In this document: piece by piece, positions 1 through 9,274 of the stretch
How positions within the stretch are numbered: the first letter of the stretch is position 1
Layout of the letters: every line of letters begins with the position of its first letter
Assembly (NCBI GenBank): GCA_030446685.1
Contig: JAUJMV010000012.1
Coordinates: 103,212-167,211, forward strand
Direction of reading: 5' to 3'
Source of the DNA: Thermomicrobiales bacterium
GTDB lineage: Bacteria > Chloroflexota > Chloroflexia > Thermomicrobiales > CADCWN01
Length of the DNA stretch: 64,000 nucleotides
Position numbers and translations under genes: made by a program
Notes under the pieces: model-generated
The model's input: only the letters and a program-made list of their open reading frames with translations
What the model was told of the DNA's origin: nothing
Database searches by the model: none

Positions 1-320
1 CGCCACTGCGCGCGTTCGAGGGGGCGCGCCGACATAATCAGCACCGGGAGGTCCGCCGTGCGCGCGTCGCCGCGGATGATCTGGCAGGCGCTGAGCCCGT
101 CCAGGCGCGGCATATTGACATCCATCAGGACCAGCGCGGGCCGGATGGCGTCGAGCAGCGACAGCGCCGCGCGCCCGTTCTCGGCCGTCCAGACGCGGTA
201 GCCTTCGTCGTTGAGGACCGTTTCGACCAGGTCGCGCACCGCATCGTCGTCATCAACAACCAGGATGGCCGGGGCCAAGCCAGGCGCGGGCGTGCGAATG
301 GGGGTGAGCACACTTGTCAT
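1..320 (-). CDS. Response regulator receiver domain (3' part outside window)
   Basis: The start codon is at 320 and the reading frame is still open at the window edge, so only the first 106 codons are seen. After about 18 residues comes a receiver core: a hydrophobic strand followed by an acidic run (ILVVDDDD), then LVLMDVNMP with the phosphoacceptor Asp, then the LIMSA strand that normally carries the conserved Ser/Thr. That is a CheY-like phosphoacceptor domain. The output domain, if any, lies beyond the window, so the pathway cannot be named. No histidine kinase is adjacent on the visible side. Confidence 0.85.
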   Translation of the reverse strand, partial: MTSVLTPIRTPAPGLAPAILVVDDDDAVRDLVETVLNDEGYRVWTAENGRAALSLLDAIRPALVLMDVNMPRLDGLSACQIIRGDARTADLPVLIMSARPLERAQW

Positions 321-637
321 AATCTGGCACTCGCGTTCCTTCCGGACGGGCCGAATCATGCGCACATACCGTACAGTAATCGGATGATGGGCGGCTGTTG
401 TTTCGCTGGAGCCTTCGCCTGCGCCCCGCTCGGCGCCGTTCACGACGGTTCGCCGCCTCACCCCTCGCCTATCGCACGATGTGTGCCAGTTTCGATTTCC
501 GCGTCAGGGGTGGAAAACCGCGCTGTACGTGCAATCGCCGGCCGGGTGACGAGTCCGGGGAGCGGGACCGTCGGGGTGCGCGGCCGGATGGCCGCGCCGA
601 ACGATCGTCGCGCGGCTTGGCGCGGGCGGGGCGGCGG
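321..637. other. Intergenic gap, no gene seen
   Basis: The gap lies between the start of the response regulator and the end of the M23 peptidase, both on the minus strand. Open frames here overlap the peptidase and lack any recognisable protein. It should hold the response regulator promoter, but I see no convincing -35/-10 pair. Confidence 0.5.
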
Positions 638-2203
638 TCAGCGCGGCAGGTAGCGCAGCGGGTCGACGTAGTCGCCGTCGCGCACGATGACGAAGTGGAG
701 GTGCGGGCCGGTGGAGAAGCCGGTCGTCCCCATGTAGGCGATCGTCTGGCCGCGCGCCACCCGCTGGCCCGGCTCCGCGACCAGCCGGACCGCGTGGCCG
801 TACCAGGTGACGAAGCCGTTGCCGTGGTCGATGCCGACGGCGTTGCCCAGGCCGCCGCGCCAGCCGGCGAAGATCACCGTCCCGGCGTCGGCGGCGACGA
901 GCGGCGTCCCTTGCACGTTGGCGATGTCGATGCCGTTGTGCCCGCCTGAGCCGTAGATCTGCGGGTTCTCGCCGAAGTACTGCGTCAGCGTGCCGACCGT
1001 CGGCCAGATGAAACCGCCGGTCGCGCGGGCCGGCGGGGCGGCCGGCGCGGGGGCGGGGGCGGGTGTGGGCTCTGGTGCGGGTTCGGGCGCCGCGGCGGGC
1101 GCGGGGGCCGGCGCGGGCGCTGGCGGCGGCGGGGGCGGCGGGGCGGCGGCGACCGGCGGCGGGGGCGCGGGCAACCTGCCGCCGGGGATCATCAGCTCCT
1201 GGCCCGGCAGCGGCGGGGTGCCGCCGAGGCCGTTCGGCGCGAAGGCCCGGATGTCGCCCGGCTCGACGCCGTACTTCCCCGCGATCCCTTCCAGCGTCTC
1301 ACCGGGGCCGACCCGGTGGAGGATGCCGTTCACGGGGGGGATGATCAGCCGCTGCCCGACGCCGAGGACCTCCGCATTGCCAAGGTTGTTGGCCCAGACA
1401 ATCGTCCGCGGCTCCAGACCGAAGCGGTCGGCGATCGTCCAGAGGGTGTCGCCGCCGCGCACGATGTACGTCTCGACGCGCTCGCGGGTCGGCATCCGCC
1501 CGCCCGGCACCAGCAGCAGTTGGTTGGGGATCAGATCGTCCGGCCCCGCGACGTCGTTCGGCGCGTAGCCGGTGATCGCCGCGACGCCGACCTTGTACTT
1601 GGCGGCGATCGCGTCGAGCGTGTCGTTGCCCTGCACCTGGTGGAGCATGCCGTCGGTCGGGGGGATGCGCAGCCTGGTCCCGGCGGGCAGCGGCTTCGCG
1701 GGATCCTGCTGGTTGTTGGCCCAGAGGAGCGTCTCCGGCGCGAGCTTGTGCCGCTGCGCCACTTGCGCGATCGTCTCGCCCGGCCGGGTCTCGTAGAGGG
1801 TGATCCGCAGGCGGAAGGCGGTCGCCGGGAGGGCGGGCCGGGTGAAGTAGCCGGCGCCGGGGCGGTTCTCCGCGGGGGGCGGGGCGAGCTGGGCGTTGAG
1901 CGGCACGCTGATGTCGTGGCTGACGCCGGGCTCCAGCGCGACCGGCATCGCGCGCAAGGTGGGATCCCAGAAGCCTTTGCCCGCCACGACGACCGCGACG
2001 ACCAGCGCGACCAGCAGGTGCGGCAGGAGCCGGCCAAGCAGGAGCGGCCCGCGCGGCGCGGTCGCCCCCCCGCGCCCGTGTCGCGGGGAACCGGGCCGGA
2101 CAGCGCCGCGCCCGCCGCGCGGCGGGCCGCCCACGGACTCCGTCGCCGCGCCCGACGGCGGCGCGAACGGCATCGCTTCCGCGACCGGGATCGCGCCGCG
2201 CAT
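638..2203 (-). CDS. LysM-repeat M23 family metallopeptidase (membrane-anchored)
   Basis: A 521-residue predicted cell-wall hydrolase or division-associated factor. From the N-terminus: a basic Pro/Arg-rich cytoplasmic stretch, one membrane segment (about residues 53-74), four LysM modules (about 136-180, 187-233, 245-288, 295-340), a long Pro/Ala linker, and a C-terminal M23 (LytM/lysostaphin) domain (about 400-520). The M23 zinc and catalytic signatures are present: HNGID, the WYGH histidine and HLHF. LysM binds peptidoglycan and M23 enzymes cleave its peptide bridges, so an extracytoplasmic role is likely. The frame is open upstream to 2353, but a promoter at 2344-2373 puts transcription start near 2337, so the ATG at 2203 is preferred. 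Confidence 0.9.
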   Translation of the reverse strand: MRGAIPVAEAMPFAPPSGAATESVGGPPRGGRGAVRPGSPRHGRGGATAPRGPLLLGRLLPHLLVALVVAVVVAGKGFWDPTLRAMPVALEPGVSHDISVPLNAQLAPPPAENRPGAGYFTRPALPATAFRLRITLYETRPGETIAQVAQRHKLAPETLLWANNQQDPAKPLPAGTRLRIPPTDGMLHQVQGNDTLDAIAAKYKVGVAAITGYAPNDVAGPDDLIPNQLLLVPGGRMPTRERVETYIVRGGDTLWTIADRFGLEPRTIVWANNLGNAEVLGVGQRLIIPPVNGILHRVGPGETLEGIAGKYGVEPGDIRAFAPNGLGGTPPLPGQELMIPGGRLPAPPPPVAAAPPPPPPPAPAPAPAPAAAPEPAPEPTPAPAPAPAAPPARATGGFIWPTVGTLTQYFGENPQIYGSGGHNGIDIANVQGTPLVAADAGTVIFAGWRGGLGNAVGIDHGNGFVTWYGHAVRLVAEPGQRVARGQTIAYMGTTGFSTGPHLHFVIVRDGDYVDPLRYLPR

Positions 2204-2343
2204 TGCCAGGCCATCCCGTTGTCCGTCGCTGGCGACACGCCCCACGCGCGGCTCCCTCACCCCCCGCCGCCCGGCCACCCGCGCGCCGGGGTGTTGCTCG
2301 AGCGCACGAACGTACGCAAGGAAACGCCCTTCTCGTGCCGGGC

Positions 2344-2373
2344 AGCATACCACCGAGGTGTACGTACTGTCAA
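2344..2373 (-). promoter_or_regulatory. Promoter of the LysM/M23 gene
   Basis: On the minus strand TTGACA (2368-2373) and TATGCT (2344-2349) are 18 bp apart, and the -10 is preceded by TGG, an extended -10. The spacer contains GTGTACGTAC (2358-2367 as read on plus), which also occurs in the thyX promoter. Confidence 0.65.
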
Positions 2374-2479
2374 GCGCCGCGCTCCAATCGCGACCCTGTC
2401 GCCCGGCGTCAGACCACGGTCCGGCGAGGGAAGGTCCGGGGGGGCGGAGCGAGGGGGGGCGCCGGGGGCCGCCCCCCGA

Positions 2480-4819
2480 TCAGCCGTCGCGCGCCACCGT
2501 GCCGGCCGCGCCGTTGGCGGGCGTGGGGGGCGAACCGGCGCCCGCCTCTGGCTCGGCTAGCCCGAACTTGCGGGCGAACTCCGCGCGCTCGCGCTTGCCG
2601 AGGCGTCGCCACTCGTCGGGCGTCGGGGGGGCGCCGCGCAGGGCGCGCGCGACGATCGCGCGCTCGACGCCGGAGAGGCGGGTCGCGTCGCGGATGTAGT
2701 CCTCGAAGGCGCCGTAGGCGGTCGGGGCGAGGCGCCGCGCGATCAGGCAGATCGCCTCGGCGTAGACGCGGATCTCGTGCTGGGCGTGGGCGTCGAGGCG
2801 CAATTCGAGGAAGTGGAAGAGGTTGTGCAGGTTGATCTTCCAGTACCACTCGGTATAGACCGCGACCGGCAGGGCAATCCGCGCCAGCTCGCGCGCGATC
2901 CCGGCGTCGATCAGCTCCTGGTAGCCGGCGTAGGTCTCCCGCTGCCCGGCCAGCAGCAGCTCGCGCACCCGCGCCCGCAGCGCCGGATCGACCGCCGCCG
3001 CGCTGCGCCCCTGCTTGTTGTCGGTGCTCTGGAAGCTGATCTGCGTGTCGTCCGGCAGGTACATCTCCTCCGGCAGGACCGAGTAGCGGGCTGACAATTC
3101 GTTGACGCTGTTGTGGACGACGAAGCCGTTGGCGACGAAGTTGTGGAAGGGGCCGGCGACTGCCAGGTCATAGGTCATCTCCTCGCCGGCGTACTCGATG
3201 CGGACGACCCTGGACCACTGGCGGAAGAGCCGGGTCGCGCGTAGCCGCCGCTTCCCTTCCGGCCGCTCCCGGCCCGTTTGGTGATCGGTCCAGAACCGGC
3301 CGAGGTCCGCGCCGGACGCGATCGCGTCGCGCAAGGCGAGTTCGAGGTTGAGCCGATGCAGATCGGCGTGACAACGCCGGCACAAGCTGGTCAGGTTCGC
3401 CTCGTCGCGCGCCCGCGCCGGGTTGTGCCAGACGGGATCGACGTGGTGCGCGTGCAGATCGTCATTCCCCCGGCAGATGACGCACTTGTAGCCGTTGCGC
3501 TCGTGCGCCCGCCGGGCGTGTTCGACCGTCCAGCGGCCGATATGCGCCCGTTCCGGCGTGACGCCGCCCTTCCAGAAATTGGAGCGCGGCCCGCCGCGAG
3601 CCTCCCTGATCGCCGCTAACTCCCGCTCACTGAAGACCCGTTGCTTGGCGAAAGTTCGCCGCTGCCCGCGCTGCGCGCGCGATGACAGGCGCACCGTTTC
3701 AGCCGGCGTAAATTGCACGTTGTTCTTGCGTAGCCACTTGCGGATCGTGTGATACGACACCCCGCTTTCCTCGGCCATCTGCGTGACGCCGCAGCCGGCA
3801 GCCTTGCGCGCCATCAACCACTCGGCGCTCTGATGGAGAGGCACGCCATTGGTGGCGAACGCCGGCCCATTGCCGTCCCAGGTCACGCCGCCGCGATCGT
3901 TCAGCCGTAGCCCTGTTGCCTGCTCAAGGGTTAGCCAGCCCCGGTCGGTCAGGCAGCGATGATCCTTGGTCATCTTCAGGCTCTTGCCGTTGTCCAGCGT
4001 GACCTTGAAGACGGACTTCACCCCGGTCTGCCAGACGTCGGTCACATGCGTATAGCGAATCTCGCCGGTTTCTTCATCACACATCCGCAGACGCATCTTG
4101 CGCAGGCGGTCGCGCATCGGCGCGCGCACCTCGAATTTGCCGTTCGCGTAGTCGCGCCAGTCGCGGCCCCAGACGAAGATGGCCGGGTCCCGCGGGCTGT
4201 TCGGAACCGCGCGTTCCGCCTTGAGCACATCGGCCCGCACGAGATTCCGCAACGACTCCTCGCGCCGCTCGACCAAGCGGGCGAGTTCGGGGATGGTATA
4301 GCGACGGCCCGGCTCGATTCGCTCGAGGAACAGCGGTTTCCTCTTCGGGACGGCGTGTGTCGTCCCTTCGTGCCAGAGGCGGTGGAACTTCTCGACGGTC
4401 ATCCCGTGGTGCTGCCGCTCCCCGCGCTTCTCCGCCCCCGGCAAGTCGAAGCTCAGGACCGAATCGCCGGCGAGGCAGGATGTCCGGTGCCGCAGCCACT
4501 GGCGCGCCACGAAGAGCGGCGCCTTGACGTGCAGCTTGACTTCGACCATCTCGAACGGCGAGGTGTGCCGATTGCGCAGGAGGTAGCGGATCAGCGCTCG
4601 GTCCTCGCTGAGCTTGCGGGTGCCGGGGCCGTAGGAGACGCGCGCTGCCTGGACGATCGCGGCGTCGTCGCCCATGTAGTCGACCAGGCGCACGAAGCCG
4701 TGGTCCAGCACCCGGATCGGGACGCCGAGGATCGCGTCGACCGCCGGGGTCGCGGGCCGCGGGAGGGGCGCGACCGACTCGTCGAACCGTAGACCGTCGT
4801 TCGCCATGCCGTCGTCCAT
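2480..4819 (-). CDS. thyX: Flavin-dependent thymidylate synthase ThyX with in-frame intein
   Basis: ThyX makes dTMP from dUMP using FAD and methylenetetrahydrofolate. The 779-residue product is a normal-length ThyX (about 323 residues after splicing) interrupted by a 456-residue intein. The N-extein (1-114) ends in LRHRTS and the C-extein (571-779) begins SVNELSARYS; joined they restore the ThyX motif RHRxxSxNExSxRYS. The C-extein also has the dUMP/FAD-binding region around QISFQSTDNKQGRS and NLFHFLELRLD. The ATG at 4819 has a GGGGGG Shine-Dalgarno 6-9 bases upstream; a GTG 12 codons further up is less likely. No thyA is visible. The C-terminal tail beyond residue 730 is not conserved family sequence. 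Confidence 0.96.
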   Translation of the reverse strand: MDDGMANDGLRFDESVAPLPRPATPAVDAILGVPIRVLDHGFVRLVDYMGDDAAIVQAARVSYGPGTRKLSEDRALIRYLLRNRHTSPFEMVEVKLHVKAPLFVARQWLRHRTSCLAGDSVLSFDLPGAEKRGERQHHGMTVEKFHRLWHEGTTHAVPKRKPLFLERIEPGRRYTIPELARLVERREESLRNLVRADVLKAERAVPNSPRDPAIFVWGRDWRDYANGKFEVRAPMRDRLRKMRLRMCDEETGEIRYTHVTDVWQTGVKSVFKVTLDNGKSLKMTKDHRCLTDRGWLTLEQATGLRLNDRGGVTWDGNGPAFATNGVPLHQSAEWLMARKAAGCGVTQMAEESGVSYHTIRKWLRKNNVQFTPAETVRLSSRAQRGQRRTFAKQRVFSERELAAIREARGGPRSNFWKGGVTPERAHIGRWTVEHARRAHERNGYKCVICRGNDDLHAHHVDPVWHNPARARDEANLTSLCRRCHADLHRLNLELALRDAIASGADLGRFWTDHQTGRERPEGKRRLRATRLFRQWSRVVRIEYAGEEMTYDLAVAGPFHNFVANGFVVHNSVNELSARYSVLPEEMYLPDDTQISFQSTDNKQGRSAAAVDPALRARVRELLLAGQRETYAGYQELIDAGIARELARIALPVAVYTEWYWKINLHNLFHFLELRLDAHAQHEIRVYAEAICLIARRLAPTAYGAFEDYIRDATRLSGVERAIVARALRGAPPTPDEWRRLGKRERAEFARKFGLAEPEAGAGSPPTPANGAAGTVARDG
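3110..4477 (-). mobile_element. HNH-endonuclease intein inside thyX
   Basis: The intein covers residues 115-570 of the precursor. It begins with catalytic Cys in CLAGDSVLSFD (block A) and ends FVANGFVVHN just before extein Ser, the canonical His-Asn plus Ser +1 splice junction. In the middle is an HNH homing endonuclease with zinc-type cysteines (CVICRGNDD, HAHHVDPVWH, CRRCHADLH), preceded by a helix-turn-helix-like stretch (GVTQMAEESGVSYHTIRKWL) that may help DNA recognition. Splicing and homing residues all look intact. It sits inside the substrate-binding motif of ThyX, a typical conserved insertion point. Confidence 0.95.
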
Positions 4820-4923
4820 CGTCGCCCCCCCATGCCCCTGTCCGGTCGCCGCCACCTATTGTCGGCAGCCCGGCGGCCCGCCGGGCCATTGACAGGGCCG
4901 CGCCGCATGCTACCATTACCGGC

Positions 4924-4952
4924 AGTGTACGTACGCGCCGCCGGGCTGTCAA
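4924..4952 (-). promoter_or_regulatory. thyX promoter
   Basis: Minus strand TTGACA (4947-4952) and TACACT (4924-4929) are separated by 17 bp, about 105 bases before the thyX start. GTGTACGTAC (4927-4936 on plus) overlaps the -10. Confidence 0.65.
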
Positions 4953-4991
4953 GGTGCGGCATCGCCGGGCGGGCCGGCGGGGGACGGACGA

Positions 4992-5021
4992 TTGTTCGCC
5001 GAGGGGGCGACGTAGTATACT
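4992..5021 (+). promoter_or_regulatory. Candidate promoter, probably for the acetyltransferase-like gene
   Basis: TTGTTC (4992-4997), 18 bp, TATACT (5016-5021) on plus, divergent from thyX. The first recognisable gene starts 300 bases downstream. The open frames in between (for example from 5037) are Arg/Ala-rich and have no protein-like pattern. Confidence 0.4.
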
Positions 5022-5328
5022 TAGACGCGACGGAAGATGACGGAGGCCGGCATGCGCCGCTTCGTTTTCCCGCCAGCCAGGCCGGCGAGACTGCCGGATG
5101 CGGCCCCGCCGCGACCGACCTGGCGCACGACCGTGACTGGGATGGTGCGCGGCCCCGCTCACGATCGCGGTCAGGCTGGGGCCATGAGACGTTACAAGTT
5201 GACGGGCGGCTGGCGCGCGCACGGCGGGAGCGGAGGGCTTCGGTTCGCGCGCTTTTTGCGTTCCGTTGGGAGGAGACGGGACCGCGCGCGGCGCGGGGGC
5301 GCGGCGCGCGATCTGCCGGCAGTGCGGC

Positions 5329-6453
5329 ATGCCTGACGCGGGGGAGCGGCTGCCGGTGGTGATCCGGGCGCTCGGGGTGCGCGATCTACCGGGGCTGCTG
5401 CGGATGCGCCACGGCGGCGTCCGCCTCGATCTGCCGGAAACGCTGCTCGGGGCCTACACCCCGCTGAAGGGCGTGGCCCAGAGCCGCTGGCTGCCCCCGC
5501 GCCGCGGGCGCGTCCGCACCTACGTCGCCCTCGCCGGCGGCGCCCCGGCGGCGTTCGTGCAGACGCGCGACCGGTCGGGCGGTTACAAGTGGGACCTCCT
5601 CCACCTCGGCGCGGCCACCGGATCGCCGGGCGCCGCCGACCGCCGCGTCGATCTGTGGACGGCGCTGCTCGACTACACGACCGCCGCCGCCGGGCGGCGC
5701 GGCATCCAGCGGCTCTACGCGAAGCTGCCGGGCGGGGGCGACGCGGGCGCGGCGTTCCGGGCGGCCGGCTACACCCGCTACGGCGAGCAAGCGATCTACC
5801 TGCTGCACGGACGGCCCGGTGACGGCGCGCCCGGGGCCGTCCCGGCGGATGACGGCGGGCTCGCGCTGCGCCCGCAGGCTCCGGGCGACGCCTGGGCGCT
5901 CCACCAGCTCTACACCTGGACGACGCCCAAGCCGGTGCAGTACGCCGAGGCCCACACCAGCAACCGCTGGGACCTGGCCGCGCCCGCCCCGTTCGGGACA
6001 CGGGGGCGCGGCGCGGGCGAGTGGGGCTTCATCGCCGAGCGGGGCCACGAGATCGTCCTCTACTGCCGCGTCGGGCGGCAGGGGCGTCGGTCGCGCCTCG
6101 AATTCGTCTTCGACCCGCAGCGCGGGGAGCTGCTCGGCCCGACCATCGGCGCGGTGCTGCGCTGGCTGGCGCCAGGGCCGGGCGAGCGGGTCTACTGCGC
6201 GGTTCGCGAATTCCAGGCGGAGCTGGCCGGCGTGCTGGAGACCCGGGGGTTCGAGCCGCTGGGGGGGCAGGAGCTCCTCGTGCGCTACACCACCGTGTCG
6301 CTCCGCGCCCGCGGGCGGCAGGGCTGGCCGGTGCTGGAGAAGGTGCGCGTCGGCGTGCCGGCCCCCCTCGCGGGGGTGTCGGGCGTGGAGCGCGGAGTGG
6401 GGGGAGGGCTCGTGGGCGACAGCACGCTGGCCGGCGATCGCGCGCCGCACTGA
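5329..6453 (+). CDS. GNAT-like acetyltransferase, tandem-domain
   Basis: A 374-residue protein of two related halves, each with the order expected for a degenerate GNAT fold. The first half has RALGVRDLPGLLRM and ends in AAFRAAGYTRYGEQAIYLL. The second has LRPQAPGDAWALHQLY and ends in VLETRGFEPLGGQELLVRYT, the 'G-F-x2-E' terminal strand typical of GNAT proteins. A strict acetyl-CoA loop (Q/RxxGxG/A) is not obvious, so activity is uncertain. Cytoplasmic, substrate unknown. The start at 5329 lacks a good ribosome site; the frame is open a little further upstream. The last 40 residues are low-complexity. Confidence 0.6.
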   Translation: MPDAGERLPVVIRALGVRDLPGLLRMRHGGVRLDLPETLLGAYTPLKGVAQSRWLPPRRGRVRTYVALAGGAPAAFVQTRDRSGGYKWDLLHLGAATGSPGAADRRVDLWTALLDYTTAAAGRRGIQRLYAKLPGGGDAGAAFRAAGYTRYGEQAIYLLHGRPGDGAPGAVPADDGGLALRPQAPGDAWALHQLYTWTTPKPVQYAEAHTSNRWDLAAPAPFGTRGRGAGEWGFIAERGHEIVLYCRVGRQGRRSRLEFVFDPQRGELLGPTIGAVLRWLAPGPGERVYCAVREFQAELAGVLETRGFEPLGGQELLVRYTTVSLRARGRQGWPVLEKVRVGVPAPLAGVSGVERGVGGGLVGDSTLAGDRAPH

Positions 6454-6496
6454 CCGCATGTCCCGTTGAACCTAGGCCAATCAGAGGTGATGCAAC

Positions 6497-8395
6497 TTGC
6501 TACAGGTAGAACCGCAGGAGCTGCACGGCTACGCGCGCAAGGGTTACGAAGAGGAAGTCACCGATAATCTGGAGGATCTGTTCGCCGCCCTGCCGCCCCA
6601 CCTGGTGGCGCGGTTGCGCACCACCGACAACCGCGCGCTGCTGGAGCTGGTCCTGGACCTCGGCCGCAAGCCGGAGGCCCGCTTCGCGGGGACCGAGCTG
6701 GTCCTCGACGAGCAGGACGTGACGCGCGCCGACCTGGAGTACGTCGCCGGGCGGATCGGCCACTTCGGGGAGGACAACCGCGCCGGGATCGAGCGGACGC
6801 TGCACCGCATCTCGGCGATCCGCAACCGCTCCGGCGCCATCGTCGGCCTGACCTGCCGGATCGGGCGCGCCGTCTACGGCACGATCGCGATCATCCAGGA
6901 CCTGGTCGAGTCGGGCGAGAGCATCCTGATCCTCGGGCGCCCCGGCGTCGGCAAGACGACGATCCTGCGCGAGACGGCGCGGGTGCTGGCCGACGCGCTG
7001 CGCAAGCGGGTGGTGATCGTCGACACCTCCAACGAGATCGCCGGGGACGGCGACATCCCGCACCCGGCGATCGGCCGGGCGCGGCGGATGCAGGTGCCGC
7101 GCCCGTCGGAGCAGCACGCGGTGATGATCGAGGCGGTGGAGAACCACATGCCGGAGGTGATCGTCATCGACGAGATCGGCACCGAGCTGGAGGCGCAGGC
7201 GGCGCGGACGATCGCCGAGCGCGGGGTGCAGTTGGTCGGCACGGCGCACGGCAACACGCTCGAGAACCTGATGCTCAACCCGACGCTGGCCGACCTGATC
7301 GGCGGCATCCAGTCGGTGACCCTCTCCGACGAGGAGGCGCGGCGGCGCGGCACGCAGAAGTCGGTGCTGGAGCGCAAGGCGCCGCCGACCTTCACGGTGC
7401 TGGTGGAGATCCAGGACCGCGACCGGGTGGCGATCCACCGCGACATCGGGGCGGCGGTCGACGCCACGCTGCGCGGCAGCCCGCTGGCGACCGAGGCGCG
7501 CCAGCGCCGCGACGACGGCGGGATCGACGTGAGCCACCAGGAGAGCGACCCGCGCCCGCAGGACGGCGGGCGCGCGGGCGGGCGGCGGCGCGACGACCGC
7601 GCCCAGGCGCTCCCCGGCTTCGGCTTCGGCAACCGGCGGGCCGGGCGGGGGCCGAACCCCGCCGCGCCTCTGGGGACCGCGCCCCCGTCGCGCGGCCGGG
7701 AGGCGCCGGGCGCCCCGGCCGTGACCCTGCCGCCGGCGGCCGCGCTGGACGCCCCGGCGGCCGGCGCGGCCCCGGCTACGGATGCGCCCGACCCGCTGGC
7801 GCGGGGCGCGGGACCGCGTCCCGGCCGCTGCGGCTCTACCCGTTCGGCGTCAGCCGCAACCGGCTGGAGCAGGCGATCGCCCATCTCGGCGTCGCCGCGA
7901 CGATCATCCGCGACCTGCGCGACGCCGACATGGTGATCACGCTGAAGAACTACTACCGCCGCCGCCCGCAGCAGTTGCAGGAGGCGGAGGCGCTCGGCAA
8001 GCCGGTCTACGTGCTGCGCAGCAATACCGGCACGCAGATGGAGACGGTCCTCGCCGGCGTCTTCGGCACGACGGCGCCGGCCGGGGCGCGGGAGGGCCAG
8101 TTCCCACCGCCGCGCCCGGCGCCGGTGACCCGATCGGGATCGACGACGAGCCGGAGGACGACGTGACGCACGCGCTCTTCGAGGCCGAGGTGGCGGTGAA
8201 CGAGGTGATGGACTCGGCCCGGCCGATCGCCCTCACCCCGCAGAGTTCCTACATCCGCCGCCTCCAGCACCAGGTCGCCGAGCGGTACAACCTCAACTCG
8301 CGCAGCCGCGGCAAGGAACCCTACCGGCGGGTCGAGATCCTGCCGGGGGGCGGCAGTAATGCGGATTGCGGATTGCGGATTGCGGATTGCGGAAT
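6497..8395 (+). CDS. R3H-domain AAA ATPase (SpoIIIAA/Ycf45-like), two frameshifts
   Basis: A single-stranded nucleic-acid-binding ATPase of the SpoIIIAA/Ycf45 type. The N-terminal 340 residues have Walker [10 protein letters not shown] (147-155), Walker B VIVIDEIG (222-229) and the GTAHGN sensor. After a long Pro/Ala linker come a small domain ([26 protein letters not shown]) and a C-terminal R3H domain ([20 protein letters not shown]). These parts lie in three frames: frame changes occur near 7795-7825 and near 8095-8135, each equal to one lost base. The conserved protein resumes cleanly after both, so sequencing error is likely. No stop is reached before the heptamer array at 8361. The gene sits directly before tmk. 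Confidence 0.88.
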
Positions 8396-8496
8396 ACGAG
8401 GCCCCCGAGGGGGCGTGGTGGGTACCGCGCACATGGGCGCTGCTGGCGGGCGGTTCGCCCCTACAACCCCAAATCCGCAATCCGCTCCCCGCAATC
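8361..8496. repeat. Heptamer element A with inverted partner
   Basis: Five consecutive 7-mers at 8361-8395 (four GCGGATT, then GCGGAAT) at the end of the R3H gene. The inverse units AATCCGC, AATCCGC, TCCCCGC run from 8472 to 8496 and abut the tmk start codon. Between them is a GGCGGTTCGCCCCTAC stretch that also occurs in other gaps of the window. Confidence 0.9.
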
Positions 8497-9132
8497 ATGA
8501 GTTTCATCGTCTTCGAGGGGCCGGAGGGGGGCGGCAAGACGACGCAGGTGCGCGCCGCCGCCGCCGCGTTGCGGGCGCGGGGCGTGCCGCTGGCGGTGAC
8601 GCGCGAGCCGGGCGGCACCGCTATCGGCGAGCAATTGCGCGCGGTTTTGCTCCAAACGTCCGCCTCTGCTATGCTGCCGCGGGCCGAGGCGCTGATCCTC
8701 TTCGCGGCGCGGGCGCAGCATGTGCGGGAAGTGATCGCGCCGTCCCTGGCGCGCGGCGAGGTGGTGCTGTGCGATCGGTACGTCGGCGCGACCTATGCGT
8801 ACCAGGGCTACGGGCGCGGGCTGCCGCTCGAGGAGTTGCGCGCGGTGCAGGCCTTCGCCGCCGGCGCGGTGGCGCCCGCGCTGACGATCCTGCTGGACCT
8901 GCCGGCCGAGCTCGGCCTGGCGCGGCGGGTCGCCGCCGGCGGGGTCAACCGGCTCGACGACGCCGGCCTCGACTTCCACCGCCGGGTGCGGGACGGCTAC
9001 CTGGCCCTGGCGGCGGCGGACCCGGGGGGGTGGGTGGTGATCGACGCGACGGCGGCGGTGGCGGCGGTGACGGGGCGCGTCCTGGCGGCCGTCGGCGCGC
9101 ACCTGGGGCTGCATCTGGAACGGAAGGACTGA
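8497..9132 (+). CDS. tmk: Thymidylate kinase
   Basis: Phosphorylates dTMP to dTDP, the step after ThyX. The 211-residue protein starts MSFIVFEGPEGGGKTTQ (P-loop at 8-15), has the DR(Y/H) motif in VVLCDRYVGATYAYQGYGRGL, TREPGGTAIGE near residue 40 and a LID-like stretch ending NRLDDAGLDFHRRVRDGYL. The frame is open upstream through the heptamer array, but the ATG at 8497 begins the conserved family N-terminus. The order tmk-darA is conserved in Firmicutes (tmk-yaaQ-holB); holB is not visible here. Confidence 0.96.
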   Translation: MSFIVFEGPEGGGKTTQVRAAAAALRARGVPLAVTREPGGTAIGEQLRAVLLQTSASAMLPRAEALILFAARAQHVREVIAPSLARGEVVLCDRYVGATYAYQGYGRGLPLEELRAVQAFAAGAVAPALTILLDLPAELGLARRVAAGGVNRLDDAGLDFHRRVRDGYLALAAADPGGWVVIDATAAVAAVTGRVLAAVGAHLGLHLERKD

Positions 9133-9264
9133 TTCCCGAGTCCTAGACTTTGAATGCTGAGTCCTGAGTGCCGAGCAAAGCCCGGGACTCGAGGCGCCGG
9201 GGAGCAGGTAATGAGATGCGGCGCTCGGCCAGCGCTGATTATTCAGGACTTAGGACCTAGCACT
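9131..9264. repeat. Heptamer element B with inverted partner
   Basis: The array begins at the tmk stop (about 9131-9175, with GAGTCCT and GAGTGCC units). An inverted array at 9235-9264 reads on minus as AGTGCTA, GGTCCTA, AGTCCTG. It ends just before the Shine-Dalgarno of darA and fills almost the whole tmk-darA gap. Confidence 0.8.
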
Positions 9265-9274
9265 GGGGAGAGCG

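Noticed and set aside
2204..2353. Upstream extension of the M23 peptidase
   Set aside because: It lies upstream of the predicted transcription start given by the 2344-2373 promoter.
5037..5336. Gene between the divergent promoter and the acetyltransferase-like gene
   Set aside because: The frame is Arg/Pro-rich without protein-like pattern and runs out of frame into the next gene.
8361..8496. CRISPR array
   Set aside because: Units are 7 bp without spacers and vary in register; no cas genes in the window.
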